Shown here piece by piece: positions 33,445 to 45,399 of a stretch of DNA of 64,000 bases. The stretch comes from Brasenia schreberi (Eukaryota > Streptophyta > Magnoliopsida > Nymphaeales > Cabombaceae). The first letter of the stretch is position 1. The number at the start of each line of letters is the position of its first letter. The notes beneath the pieces are model-generated. The model did no database searches. It saw only the letters and a list, made by a program, of their open reading frames with translations, and was not told where the DNA came from. The translations under genes and the position numbers were made by a program. The stretch lies in NCBI GenBank assembly GCA_036023115.1, contig JAYKKT010000061.1:11254501-11318500 (forward strand), in the 5' to 3' direction.

Positions 33445-34260
33445 TTAAGGAGATTCCCTTCATCTCGAGGACTCCAATAAAGTCAAAAAATGAAGCCTTA
33501 GAATATATAGGTTTCCTTCTAATTTCTTAACGTTCAATTATCTAAATAACCTCATTCGGTCCAAGTTTGAATTTCGAGAAAATTTGACCAAATCCAACCC
33601 AGAATAGTAGTTTGACACAATCAGAGCGGACCCATCTGAACCCGGTCCAAATCCTTTAATGCAGCTTCTCAACCCGATTCACCAGAAAAAGAAAAGAACC
33701 CCGGTATGAGGTCCTCGTTCACACAAACAGTGTATTTTACCGAGTTCCCTTTGCTCGTTCTTTCATGTTTGTTGGTACACCAACAACTATCCGCCGGCGA
33801 GAACCCGAGGGAAACCAAGGATCGAGTTCAGGAGCTAGGTTACTTATAAATGGATTGGATATGAATCTGTCATGCACTCACTGAATTTAACCAATTCAAA
33901 ATTTTCCCAATCAGATTTGGACTAGGATGTATGATAGTACCGAATCCTATTAATTGCATGCACTCGGATCTTAACTATTCAGGACAGCACTATATGATTC
34001 GTTCTACTCTTGTAAAACTTGTAAATCGGATCTGATGTTCAACCCATCGCACAGAAATTAGAGCGGATCGGATATCTGAGGAGCTTACAACTTACTGATC
34101 CAAATTCTCAACCACACCAAATGGTTGTCGATAATTCCTGGGGTATTTTAGTAAGTTTAAACATAACGCGAATTACCGCAAATGAGGTTAAAAACCGAGA
34201 TTTACTCTAACCGTTATTAGTCCAACTCGGGTTAAAACCCTAACCCGAAGTCAACAACCC
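33445..34260. other. Upstream region of the WNK-type gene
   Basis: No coding signal; presumed promoter-distal sequence of the kinase gene. No specific operator motif can be named with confidence. Confidence 0.5.
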
Positions 34261-34264
34261 ACGT

Positions 34265-34273
34265 CTATAAATA
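34265..34273 (+). promoter_or_regulatory. TATA box of the WNK11-like gene
   Basis: CTATAAATA lies about 290 bp before the main ATG, in a context (CGTCTATAAATAAACC) typical of plant core promoters. Transcription would start near 34295-34305. Confidence 0.75.
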
Positions 34274-34372
34274 AACCCCCTCTCCTTACTAGTTTCGTTT
34301 TCCGTCTCGCCTGCCGGCTACGGTTTGCTCGGGGAGCATTTTTCCAGTCATTTTACGTTTATCGCTTGCGCT

Positions 34373-34450
34373 ATGTCTTCTATTACCTATCTCAAAGAAG
34401 CTAGAACGTCGTATTTCCTCGTGATCTGTTCCTCTTCCGTCTTCATTTAG
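34373..34450 (+). other. Upstream ORF in the kinase leader (25 codons)
   Basis: ATG at 34373 opens a 25-residue frame that ends with TAG at 34448-34450, 105 bp before the kinase ATG. If transcription starts near 34300 this frame lies within the leader and could lower or condition translation of the kinase. It is not in frame with the kinase. Confidence 0.55.
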
Positions 34451-34555
34451 ACAATTATTGTCCTCCTGCTTCGTTTTCCCTCTTTCAAGAAAGCCTTAGG
34501 CTTTCCCGATCTACTGGATTCCGGGAAATCTCTAGGGCGCTTTCCGATTGCAAAG

Positions 34556-35357
34556 ATGCCGTGTTTCCGGCCAGATCCGGCCGATACGGATGCTGAGTCC
34601 TTCGTTGAGGTCGATCCGACGGGGCGGTACGGGAGATACAACGAACTCCTGGGCTCGGGTGCGGTGAAGAAGGTGTACCGAGCGTTTGATCAAGAGGACG
34701 GGATCGAGGTCGCTTGGAATCAAGTGCAGCTACGCAATTTCACCGATGATCGGGCGATGCTCGACCGTCTGTTCTCAGAAGTCCGGCTTCTGCGGACTCT
34801 CCGGAACGAGAACATCATCGTTTTGTACGCTGTTTGGGTGGAAGAAAAGCATAGCACGCTTAACTTCATAACGGAGGTGTGTACGTCGGGAAACCTGCGG
34901 GAATATCGCAAGAAGCATCGTCACGTTTCGCTCAAGGCGGTCAAGAAGTGGGCAAAGCAGATTTTGCAAGGCCTGGACTATCTGCATAATCATGAGCCTT
35001 GCATCATCCACAGAGATCTCAATTGCAGTAACGTCTTCATCAATGGAAACGTCGGCAAGGTGATTCTTCCGCTCTTGAATTAGGGCTTCTCGTTCAGATC
35101 TCTATTGTTCTTAATTTAATTTAATTTAATTTTATAACTAACTTATTTTAATTAAATTAACCGTGGGAATTCATGATGATTTCCACCGTATAACCTTTCC
35201 TTTTTCATTGTGGGAACGAGGGGAGAAAATCGGTTAGGGTTCTGCCTTGGCGGCTTGGCTTGATCCACAGTGATTCTTGTCGTTGAACAAGTTTTTTCAA
35301 GCGTAGGTGTCGGGTTCAACCGTTGTTAGGGTTTGCTTCGCTACTGTGAGAGAGAGG

Positions 35358-35438
<81 letters not shown>

Positions 35439-35856
35439 CCATGCGACGATAGCAGAAACCCAAGTACCCTTTTCGTGAGCTGCGTTGTGAGCCATCATCG
35501 CCCTGATACGTGCTTATGCCAATTTTTGTTTGAGCACCTGGCGTGGTTTCTTCTTTAAATCCTGCATCTGTCACAAGATCCAGCCCTTTTACGCTGAAGA
35601 TTTAATGCTCGAGTTTTCCTCTTCGAAGTTGCTTACATATGGAGTCTGTGCTTCTACTCCAGTCTGAGGTCATTTGGGGATAAGGATGCTCGCCATATTT
35701 CAGATTCTCATCAATGCGCTCCTTTTCGCTTTTGTGCTGGAAGAGTGTAGCACGTAGCCTTCTGTAACCACCTTGTCAAAGACCCCACCTTTTTTTTATA
35801 CACTTTTGATGGTGCTCCTCCTTTTTCTTCCTGTCCTCCCGGGATTCCCATAATGC

Positions 35857-35893
<37 letters not shown>

Positions 35894-36655
35894 CTATCCA
35901 TACAGACTTTTTGGAACTCCCTTTCTCTCATGCATGCATGCATGCAATAATGGAGACAGAATCGTATCTCATCTAATATATGATAACTATTATTAGCTTT
36001 ATCAGCTTTTAATAGCAATCATCTAGATTGCGAGGTTAAACATAAGGTAAATTATAGCTCTTCACATGCCATTCAGTAGAATTTCTTTAATCTGATATAT
36101 GATAACAATAGATATCACCATCATTTGTTAGACGATGCAGAATTTCTCCAACTATCGGCAGCTTTACTCAACTAATGCTCGTCTTGTGAGGGGGAGTCCT
36201 ATCATCTGGCACATGTGGTTTACGCAGCCTTCTCTCAATTGTTAACAATTGAGTCTTATTGCTGTGTTGCTTAAATCTTGTAGGTGAAGATTGGCGACCT
36301 GGGTTTGGCGGCAATAGTCGGAAGCGACCATGCCGCTCATTCTATACTTGGCACCCCAGAGTTCATGGCACCCGAACTCTATGAGGAGGATTACAACGAG
36401 CTGGTGGACATATACTCTTTTGGAATGTGCGTCCTGGAGATGGTCACCCTGGAGATCCCTTACATGGAGTGCGATTCCATTGCCAAAATCTACAGGAAGG
36501 TCACCTCTGGCATCCGTCCGGCCGCCATGAGCAAGGTGAAGGACCCGAGCGTCAAGGCCTTCATCGAGAAATGCTTGGCCACACCCCGGAACCGGCCTTC
36601 TGCGTCGGAGCTCCTCAAGGATCCCTTCTTTGATGGCTTAGAGGATACCTGCTAA
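34556..36655 (+). CDS. WNK11: WNK11-like protein kinase, two exons, 291 aa
   Basis: Exons 34556-35059 and 36284-36655 join at a GT...AG intron of 1224 bp (AAG|GTGATT; TTGTAG|GTGAAG) between codons. The product is a short plant WNK (With No Lysine K) serine/threonine kinase. Residues 31-41 ([11 protein letters not shown]) hold the glycine-loop lysine (K38), which replaces the usual subdomain II lysine; that position is N55 (EVAWNQV). The catalytic loop reads HRDLNCSN (152-159), as in WNK11 of Arabidopsis, and the metal-binding motif is GDLG (172-175) instead of DFG. The activation segment ends [13 protein letters not shown]. The kinase domain fills almost the whole protein, and the acidic C-terminal tail of Arabidopsis WNK11 is missing. 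Family role: cytosolic signalling; substrates cannot be inferred here. A TATA box, an upstream ORF and AATAAA (36751) frame the gene. No disruption seen. Confidence 0.95.
35360..35435. repeat. (CT)n microsatellite in the kinase intron
   Basis: About 37 uninterrupted CT units on the coding strand, with a second shorter CT tract at 35857-35890 in the same intron. Length variation here could be a useful marker or affect splicing. Confidence 0.97.
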
Positions 36656-36750
36656 AAATCCTTCTGTTTTAATTTCATTCGTTTTTAGTGTATATATGTC
36701 AGGGTGTAGACTGTAGAACATAGCCTTGTTGGGTTTGTTTCTGGCAACTT

Positions 36751-36756
36751 AATAAA
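36751..36756 (+). terminator. Polyadenylation signal of the WNK11-like gene
   Basis: AATAAA about 95 bp after the stop codon, in a TTAATAAAGAGAAG context, with T/G-rich sequence after it. Confidence 0.7.
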
Positions 36757-36779
36757 GAGAAGCCTCGTTTTGGTTGCGT

Positions 36780-39500
36780 GTTCGGTGAGTTGCCATTTTG
36801 GAAATGTAAATACATTTGGGATTTGTTAACCAAGGCACAGATCACAAAACCCTTTAGTATTGAACGCAGGAGATTTTAAAGTTAAAATTCTCGGTGCATT
36901 TTGTCTCGCGTCTTCGTTGCATGAGTTTCGACGTGTTTGTATGGAGTTATCGCTACCTTTACGTGGGTGCGTGATTTTTTTATAATTTTGAAATGGCGTG
37001 CAACGAAAAGTTGGTTCCATTTCAGTTGATTATTACTGACAGATTTGTGCGCAGTAATTAAAAAATTCCGGGAGGGTCAGGTGATCAGCAGATCTCCTTG
37101 TTTCCTCTTCATGCGACGACTGGCAATCTGTCATGGTGAAATGGGGCTGATTTTAGCCGTTCATCTTTCTACGTCCTATTCATGCGACGACTGGCAGACT
37201 GGCATTTGGAAGGAGTCCTCCTGACTCGGTCGGTTCATTTAGTTCACAGGCATTCAATGGCCATACGGTAACATGAATCTCGAGCTTGCCAGTTGGCTCA
37301 CACCGTTTAAGTCAACGCGTACAACTAGAACTTGAATGTGGTTAGAACCGCTGCATGGTCCTATGTGACTGCTTAAATGTGGTTAGCTAAAGTCCTATGA
37401 ATGTATAATAAAATATAGAACTTGAGCCAACCAAGTGCATACCATAAGATTTGTAAATTTAAAGATCTAACTTTTTGTCATATTCAATGTTGCTGTATGA
37501 TGGCAAACAACATAATGAACTTTAACGGATTTGTTTATTTCCATATTTTTCCTCCATGTGCTTTCATAAACAATTCAACTGTACAACAACAAACACTAGG
37601 GAAAAGCCAGATTCGACTGCGAACAAGATTTCGTGTACATATGAAACAGGAAAAGATTTAAGTTGCTCGTGACGGAAGTATGGCAATGAATTGGGTTAGC
37701 TGGTGAAGGTCACAAGCAAGGCAGGGTGGATTTAGAGAACACACCATTTTCTTGTGGTATGGGAAGTGGCTTAATATATGTGGCTGTTGTGGGAAGCCAT
37801 ATACCTATTCATCAATATTTCTAATTTAATTACAATTCATATGTGCCTCTCTCTCTCTCTCTCCATATAGATAGATAGATAGATATAGATGGAGAAATTC
37901 TTTACTTAACTAGATGGAGAAGTCTCTGCTATTTGTGCTAAACTGGCGCTGGCTGGTTGTACTTAGTGCAAAATTATATTCAATGACATCTCTGACATTT
38001 AGAGAGAGAGAGAGAGACGGATTACTCAACAGGCCATTTTGGCATTCAAACTGGTGATAATAATACCTCATATGCATCATACGATCGTAAGCTCGGATCT
38101 AAGTCGTCCAACACAACTCACAGCCCCACAAACCCGAGATTGACGGTTCGGATCCTTTCTGTGGTCGCATCATATATCGACCTCTCATTTTCCGCAAACA
38201 ATTGTTGACTTCTTGATCAGCATTTGGTGCATATAACGGCGATTTCCAGGAATGAGAAGTCTAAACCTCTTGTTGGATCGGGTTTGACCCAAACACCTAA
38301 TTAAACAACAAACTTCTTTGACCCATCAGCTTTCTAGGTTGACCCACCAGAAGGAACCAAGATATTCATGCAGCTTCTTATAGTTTGTGAAAATTCACGC
38401 TAAACTTACGTCTAACAAAGGTTCAGTGGACCATGGTTGGTTTGGTGGTTGATCTGGTGGGAGCACTGGCTTTGCTATCTACTTGATTATATAAGGGTTA
38501 GGGCTTTGATCGTTGTGCGTCAAAGCGCTCACGCTCAAATCTATCAAACACTTTAAGATGTATAAATTTGAAAATGAAAATAAAAATTAAAAAGATGTTT
38601 TCTTATAGAATCTATAGTATGTTTTTCATTCCATGGTTGAACTGATAGACCCAAGACATAAGTTCAGCATTAGCATCCCGAAGTGAGATCTGGACCCGGA
38701 CTGGGGCCAGGTATAACTCGTTAAGTTGATACCATTGTGTTATGAAGAACACATTTGAAAGGTCAGAAATTGAAGCATGATCTTCGAATGGATCCGAGTC
38801 TTGTATCACTTGACCAAACCCACCAGGTAATGTTTGATAACAAGGCCTAGGCCCTGCCATACTGGGACCATCGTCCTTGGCCCTATGCTCATCAAACATG
38901 GGCATCAATACATATTGCAGAAACCGGGCCCAGGACCACACTTTTGCACTTAAAAAGCAGCCCACCACTGGGAGTGGACCGCTAGAACTGGGTCTACAAT
39001 ACCAACACTGCACGCTCAGGCCTGTTAATCAAACAACCCAAGAGCGTGTTTCATTCGTGGTACTAGGCTCCTGGTACTAGAACGGTAAGCCTAGACGGAC
39101 ATGGGCTTATAACCATTGCTCATTCACGTAGTATTGACGCTTGGGTTTTTATGCAAGAAGGGTATCAATACTGAGAGAAAAGGAAGCACTTAGGTTATTG
39201 TGTGAAACTCTTGCGTCCCATTCGCATCCCACCTCCCTTCTCATACCAAAGTTTTAAAATCAATTACGAGCACCAAAAATTAAGATCTAGTTTCCCTTAA
39301 CCTTGTACCAAACACACCCCTAGCAATGTCATAGGCCAGCCTCCGGCCACGCTTTCATGTAGAATTGACTTCTTCTACCAACAATGTCCACTTAATCAAA
39401 GGTTTCTTTTTCAAAATAATTAATGTGCAATTAAACCAATGAGAGGAAACCAGGTTAGTGATTGCACCCTTGTAAAAAAAGACTAGAATGTAAGGTGTCA
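36780..39500. other. Gene-less interval with small repeats
   Basis: No gene. CATGCGACGACTGGCA occurs twice (about 37111 and 37181) with similar surroundings, a short direct repeat of ~70 bp spacing. CT and GATA microsatellites lie at 37851-37888 and a GA run at 37999-38017. 38680-39020 is GGGCC/GGACC-rich, like 28960-29060, probably an old nonautonomous element. Confidence 0.45.
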
Positions 39501-39503
39501 TGC

Positions 39504-39640
39504 TTTTTTTTTTTAGCTGTAAGAGGAGGCCGAAGCCTAACACACACACATACATGCATCCTGGGACTCGAACTCCCCACAACAGCAGTAGCAGCGCTAC
39601 AGAGTTCTTCATAAGCATAGCAGTTCGTTGAGATCTAAGA
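39504..39640 (-). mobile_element. tRNA-derived SINE, family 1
   Basis: On the minus strand it reads a degenerate A box, then GGGGAGTTCGAGTCCCAGG (B box), GTGTGTTAGGCTTCGGCCTC and a poly(A) shown as a T run at 39504-39514. It shares all these blocks with copies at 45260, 46455, 60271 and 62443. The 5' end is uncertain and no target duplication was resolved. Confidence 0.75.
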
Positions 39641-39644
39641 AAAA

Positions 39645-41265
39645 AATAAATAGCTACTTTTTTGCTTTTGAAGTTTAAATATGAACCTTTAATTTCACCA
39701 ATCAAATGGTTGAAATCATTGAGAATTTTTAAGCATGAATGAACATGTGTATGGACTAATCTTATATATATATATATATATTCAGCCTCTCAAGTTAGGT
39801 TACTGTGGGTTTATGTTTGGGTAGCCCAAATTGAGTTAGACTTCAACAAGAAGATCCTTTCTAGTTCTCATACAGGCCATGAGCACCCCATGAGCACAGT
39901 GATGACACAATTAAGTCAAAACCAAATAACCGAACTGACACAATTATGTTCGTGTCTGTCTCTATATGTTTTTAGGTATGTACCTATAATATGTACATCA
40001 GCTATGGTGCCCTCTTGAAAACCAATTAGTTTCATGCATTCATCAATAGCATAATATCGATATGTGATCTTATATAATGGTAAATTCATAATGTCTTTTG
40101 GTGTAAATTTTGATATAATTAATGGCCAAAATTTGAATTAAAAGTACCATTGTACTTTTATACTTTATATTTAATGTGCTTCTTATTTTATCATTATAAT
40201 CATTCTTCATAAAGATAGAGCGATAGAAATGTTCATGCAAGATTATTCATCTCAAAGACATTATGCATTTACCAATACCCCTCTCTCTTCTCTCTCATAT
40301 ACATATGTGTATATATATATATATATATAGCTTCTTTTGGCTTACTAAACGTTGCTTGGCATTGACAGATTGTTCACATGCCTGGTTCTTGTTTGCAATT
40401 CGTGTACCCAACAGACCAACGCACACGCCTACTCATGTAGTTCATTATGTTGGCTGGTACCCATTTTAATATCCAGGCATATGACGTTATACAAGAGTGG
40501 GACTTATAGCCATGTGAAGTTCTGATGGAAATAATTAAGCCCGTTGGTCGAAATCACTCTCAATGAAGAGAAGTGTGTATATCAGTGAACAAGCCAAAGT
40601 ACCCGTCTGTAAGTGTAATCGTTGCACCCCCAAAACCAGCTCGCTGTTCCAACCGGAACTGAATTAGTCAGGAACCGGCTGAAACTGAAACCAGTGAAAC
40701 CGAAACCATGGAGCATCTGATTCGGTTCCGGCATGGCACATGATCAAGGTCTATGGAAACAAACAATCCTTCATATGTTTCAGGAGGTTGGAGAGCTCGT
40801 CAGGGATGGCAATCGACTTTCCAATATTAACTTAGTGTGGAATTTGTGATGAACACATAGCTATCCTCTAACAAAGGGACCTTCAGTTAGAATTGAGGAT
40901 TCTAATTGCCCAACATATGTTTCAAGTTGTTTGATTTGTGAAGTGGAACAAGGTAAAGGTTTTGCAGAGCTCGCGACTAGTCGAGATACAATTTCTACAA
41001 TATATGGGATTGCATTTTTGTAAACTGCAGAAATATCACCATAGAGTTCCTTCAGTTCCCTTCATCAAAAGCTATAGACGGTTAAAGCTGGTGCAAACAG
41101 GTCTCATGTTGCTGTACCATGTACAATAAGAATTACTCAGACTCTTGGAAATCGATTCACTTCAACACCATCAAACTTAATATAGAAAATCTACAAAAAG
41201 TATGAGCATGAACTAGATCTGTGGATTGCATCCGAGTTACATATTACCAAATTACATGATGCAGT
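39645..41265. other. No gene recognised
   Basis: AT-rich, with a TA run at 39763-39780 and another at 40312-40329, and an AACCGG-rich patch at 40635-40735 of the kind seen elsewhere. Short frames show no motif. Confidence 0.45.
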
Positions 41266-41270
41266 TGTCA

Positions 41271-43470
41271 CTATACTAAGTGAATATTATAAGTGAGAAA
41301 TCTGCACAAAATTACATAATCTTGTACACCTAAGAAATTCAGACTTCCTAAACGTGAGATTTCAACAGCTAAGATACATTCACTTGGTTTGCCCTTAACC
41401 TTGGACTTCTGCACATTGAATGTGTCTTTCCTCTTTGATTTATTTCTGCCAAAGAAAGATATCTTCTGAAAGACCTTAGGTATTCTTCTAGCATACTTTC
41501 TTTGAGTAGACCAACTAACAGTGGCAATGCAATTTCCACTAGCGCGAACTAGAGGTTGTTCTTTCTCGCTCGTAGACCTTCTATCTAAGTTTGTTTCTTT
41601 GAACCTATTTTTCGTATGATATAATTCGGTATGATTCTGCAATTTGACCCTTTTCTTCAAGGCATAACCTCTTTCTCAAGGCACTCAATCCTGAAGCTAA
41701 TCAACTCGAGGTCGTCCTCTCTTAGATTTGGTTTATGACTATCAGTTTCTCTTTTTAGCAAGAATCTCAAGGGCATATCTCTTGGTGCAAGTGCTCCTTT
41801 ATCTTCATCCGTTTCTTCATCTTGCTCATCGTCTTTGTAGTAGTCATATTCTAAGCCACGATTGTCCGTATTATGCTTGGATCTCGGAGCTGAGACACTG
41901 TCAGAGAGTTCACTTGAATGCATAAATCTGAATGATTCAGAGCAATCCTTGAGGGCTTTTTGAGTGTTTATCTGCAGATCAAAGAGTGCTTGGATTATCA
42001 GACGAAGTGGCATTTGCTCGTTTTGAACTGCTTCAATGCAGGCTTTCTGGGATAATTTTTGGCAACTGAGGTCTTTGCAGATGTGCATCTTTTCTTCGTC
42101 AGAGATATGAGGATGGGCCTGGTAAATATAAGACTTACACGATTCATCTTTGGGAAAAAGTCAGAAGCTGACAATGTGAAAAGAACTAACTAACAGCTTA
42201 CCGACAGAAATGCATCAATGGCCCGGTAAAGGTGATCGTGGTGTTGTCTTTCTGAGATTGGATGATTTCAACAAGAGTCACAAAGCTGCTCGAACTCATC
42301 TTCGGATCGATCGCAATACGTGACAAATACAGATCCCAAAGCTTGGATATTGTGAAGGTTCTGCCGGGATTCGTAAACGAAGTCACAGAGATTAAGAAAA
42401 CCTCCTTCATTGCTTCCACCTCTGCACATGATGAAGTTGACCATTCATCCTTTTCAGGGAATAACAACTCAACTTGTGCTAAGTCTAACTGAGACGCAAT
42501 CTGGTACTGTAGCTTCATACTAACATCATTTGCTAAATGAAGCCTAAGTGATCTTGAGAGCAATGACACGAAAAAACCCACAGGAATCACACCGCAAGCC
42601 TTCTGGCCTATTTGCAGTAACTCTACAACACCTTGTAAGATAGAGAAATTCTGCCGTTTACATCATGACTCTCATTATTTCCCACACTCATCTCCCAAAA
42701 TTGGCGTCTTCCTCGACAGAACCCATTTGTTGGCATAGAAGACGACAATTGAGCTGACAAATTTCTCTTCCATTCCATGCCTTCTCATGGACCCAATTAT
42801 CCTCTGAAAGAACTCGAGTGGTACAGCTATCAAATCTTTGATCAAGAGATATTGACCTAGAAGTTCCTTCACAGCCTCACTGTTCCAAGGCCGCCCTGCT
42901 ACCGAGTTAAATGTAATAATTGGTTTCTCCTTTCTGTGCTCTGGATCAAGTACCTCCATTAATGCCATGAAAGCTAGGGACTCCATGCAGCGGCTCACAA
43001 TCAAAAGAGTTTCACACCATGGTTGCAGTGTGAGATTTTTGAAGAACAATCAATGCATCCTCCCAGTGTTGGAGGACTACTCTGTTTAGATAAAGGTCAG
43101 AATAATCCACTCAAGTGTCTGCGATCCTCCTGCAAAAGTACTTGGAAGCTCTACCTCCATCGATCTAGATAATGTTCTTCTAAAGTATCCACTCTTTGAC
43201 ATCAGAACATACTGGAAGAAAAACATTCAAACAATGAAACTATGAACTTTTTTAACAGTACAGACGAGAATATGTACCTCAGGAAGCACAAGAAAGCAGA
43301 ATAAAAAGAGTCATCATCCGAACCTTATGTAGTTTAAAGATTTTATGGTCGACCATACTGATGGAGATACCCCTGTCTCTTCAGTCCTGAAATGAATCAA
43401 CTGACATTGAGAAACTCTCAATCACAACATCATTCAAAAGATAGAGCCAGCAAACATAGTGAGATTATCT
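41271..43470 (-). pseudogene. NPH3-domain BTB/POZ gene, decayed but unprocessed
   Basis: Reading leftward: a BTB remnant (YVLMSKSGYFRRTLSRSMEVELP, near 43210-43150); WEDALIVLQK; SRCMESLAFMALMEVLDP and IGSMRRHGMEEKFVSSIVVFYANKWVLS (43049-42675); VVELLQIGQKACGVIPVGFFVSLLSR and ASQLDLAQVELLFP (42630-42400); the NPH3 signature HLYRAIDAFLS joined across a clean 83-bp intron (42119-42201) to AHPHISDEEKMHICKDLSCQKLS; and a C-terminal basic tail with KYARRIPKVF and FFGRNKSKRK (41271-41660). NPH3 proteins are adaptors of CUL3 ubiquitin ligases in plasma-membrane phototropic and hormone signalling. At least four single-base losses shift the frame (about 41662, 42245, 42634, 42695), and the N-terminal exon is broken. 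Introns are kept, so it is not a retrocopy. Assembly error is the alternative; the nearby kinase and TK1 frames are clean. Confidence 0.85.
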
Positions 43471-43479
43471 CAAGTACCA

Positions 43480-44180
43480 CGAAACTATTCTTTTCGCCAC
43501 AAGCTCTGCAATCCACAATGATGTCGAAAATGGACTGGCACCAAAAGAGCTACCTTTAGAGCTTGAAGTATCCATGTGTTTCAATCTGTACCACACATAC
43601 GAATTTATGATACAAAACTCGTATTAGAAACTTTTAACTATATTCATCCATAATAATAATGGATTACCGAGAAGCAGAAGTGATGTGGATTATTCAAGAA
43701 TCGAAGTAGATTTGCTTTATAAAAAGAAGATATCAATGACATTTTTTACTACAAAGGAAGAAAATAAGAATCATTTGGCAAAGACAAATAACAAGGTAAT
43801 TCTGACTTACAATGTAGTTAATACTTCAGCAGACTATGAATACGCCGGCAGCAGATATGAATCCTTTGAGGGAAAAAGAGGATGAGGAGGAGCAAAAACG
43901 AGAAAATATCCAGCACGGAATCTATAAAAGTTGTCAACTACAGTGATCGACATAAAGCTGCCATTGATATTCACGAAACTCATCTTACGTTTTAAACTGA
44001 AGGTGCACGTAACAGCAATTTTTAAACGTCTAATGAGAGAGCTACAAAGTGGGATGTAAAAGGTTTGTTGGTTATCTCGCTGATGTATTTTGGCACACCC
44101 AACTTAGCGCTTCAAGAAAATGAACGCCCCAAGAATGCACGAGAAGTCAAAAACTTCTCCAACTCCACAAGCCTTCACCC
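43480..44180. other. Upstream of the NPH3 pseudogene; no gene seen
   Basis: May include 5' exons of the pseudogene, but none could be recognised. No other coding signal. Confidence 0.45.
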
Positions 44181-44184
44181 TTTG

Positions 44185-44585
44185 TGGGGGATTTATATTT
44201 CTACGGTGATTGTCATTTTAACATTAAAAAATAATACGAATATATCACCATATCTAGTAAATTGAACCCTGCCGACGAAGACCCACTCAGAAGACGGCGA
44301 TTTAATATTTCACCTAGACATAGCCGGTTCGAATCGGCTTTGACGATTTGAACCGGAATCAATCTGGGCCAGAATCGACCCAAATACGGTGGATTTATAT
44401 TTATACGGTAATTGTCATTTTACATTAAGTAATATGAATATATCACCATATTTAATAAATTGAACCCTACCAAGACCCACACGAAAACCGTAATTTAATA
44501 CTTCACCGCCCGTTGAAAACAGTCTGAAGGTTTGAACCGGAATCAAACTGGGCCAGAAATTGACTGAAACTGGATCATTTAATAT
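44185..44585. repeat. Diverged ~202-bp tandem duplication with AACCGG ends
   Basis: GGATTTATATTT...ACGGT and ATATCACCATATYTA and AAATTGAACCCTRCC recur 202 bp apart (44191 and 44393). The first copy carries a TAGACATAGCCGGTTCG start (44315); the second carries GGTTTGAACCGGAATCAA and CTGGGCCAGAA in matching positions. Confidence 0.8.
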
Positions 44586-44599
44586 GGACTGCCCAAATC

Positions 44600-45130
44600 T
44601 ACACTAAGCTAAATTCACTCAGTGTTGCAATTCCAGGTACCGAACCGGCCTCCTTTCGTTATGGTTGGCTCAGTTTCTGATCTGGCTTTAAGTCCTGTTC
44701 TACAACGGTTCTGATTTTGATTATGGTTTTGGGTTTCATTAGAAAAAAAATGCATTAATCTAGGAACTGGAACCAAATTATGTTTTAGAACCCGCTTCCA
44801 AACCACTGACTTGGCTGTAACTAAACTGAGGAAGTTCTGGGTCTAGTTCTGATTTCAAGATTGAATGCCCCATTTTCGGTTTCAGAGGGGGTTCGGGTGC
44901 CCATTAGAGGCTGGATTCGAACAAGCTACCTCTAACTTCAATGAATCCGAAGATCAAGTCTAGCCAAGTTAGTAGTTGAAGTTAAGACTTGACCAGTGAT
45001 CTAAACCCTAAACCAAGATGCAACTTATCTCATGCAACACATCAATTGGCATGACACGTCACATCTTGTATACTAGATTATGGCACGGTGAGACGCGACA
45101 CGAACGAGAACTCTATCAAAACAAAAAAAT
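44600..45130. other. No gene recognised
   Basis: AACCGG-type words at 44640-44820, then a stretch (44925-45010) with GGATTCGAAC and GAAGTTAAGACTTGACC that is vaguely tRNA-like but too diverged to call. Confidence 0.4.
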
Positions 45131-45132
45131 CA

Positions 45133-45191
45133 TGTAATCGTCTCCATCCAGTATGGGAAAAGGCTTAATTGTTGTTGTTGTTGTTGTTGAG
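45133..45191 (+). repeat. RTE 3' tail fragment
   Basis: CGTCTCCATCCAGTATGGG then AAAAGGCTTAATTGTTGTTG and a long GTT run, matching the last ~60 bp of the RTE elements. A strongly 5'-truncated insertion. Confidence 0.8.
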
Positions 45192-45259
45192 ACACGACAC
45201 GGGTGAATGGAAGTGTCCACAAGACACCATTTATGGCTGGTAAGGGAGATTGTTTAGCT

Positions 45260-45381
45260 GCATTGATAGCGTTAGCTCAACGACAGAGCTGTTGCTGCTG
45301 GTGGGGAGTTCGACCGCAGAAGGTGCATGTATAGGCGTGTGTGTTAGGCTTCGGCCTCGTCTTGCAACCAAAAAAACAGGC
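45260..45381 (+). mobile_element. tRNA-derived SINE, family 1, with 13-bp target duplication
   Basis: 122 bp. GCGTTAGCTCAACGACAGAG is the A-box region, GGGGAGTTCGACCGC the B-box region, and GTTAGGCTTCGGCCTCGTC plus a short A run the tail. AGATTGTTTAGCT stands on both sides (45247-45259 and 45382-45394), proving insertion of exactly this segment. It is 122 bp long, with no coding capacity; mobilised in trans by a LINE. Confidence 0.92.
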
Positions 45382-45399
45382 AGATTGTTTAGCTCAAGA

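Noticed and set aside
37570..37605. ACAACAACAAACACTAGGGAAAAGCC as an RTE tail
   Set aside because: The repeat and the GGGAAAAG part stand in opposite orientations, so it does not match an RTE end.
44925..45010. tRNA-like or SINE-like stretch
   Set aside because: Only one box-like motif and no shared tail with the two SINE families.
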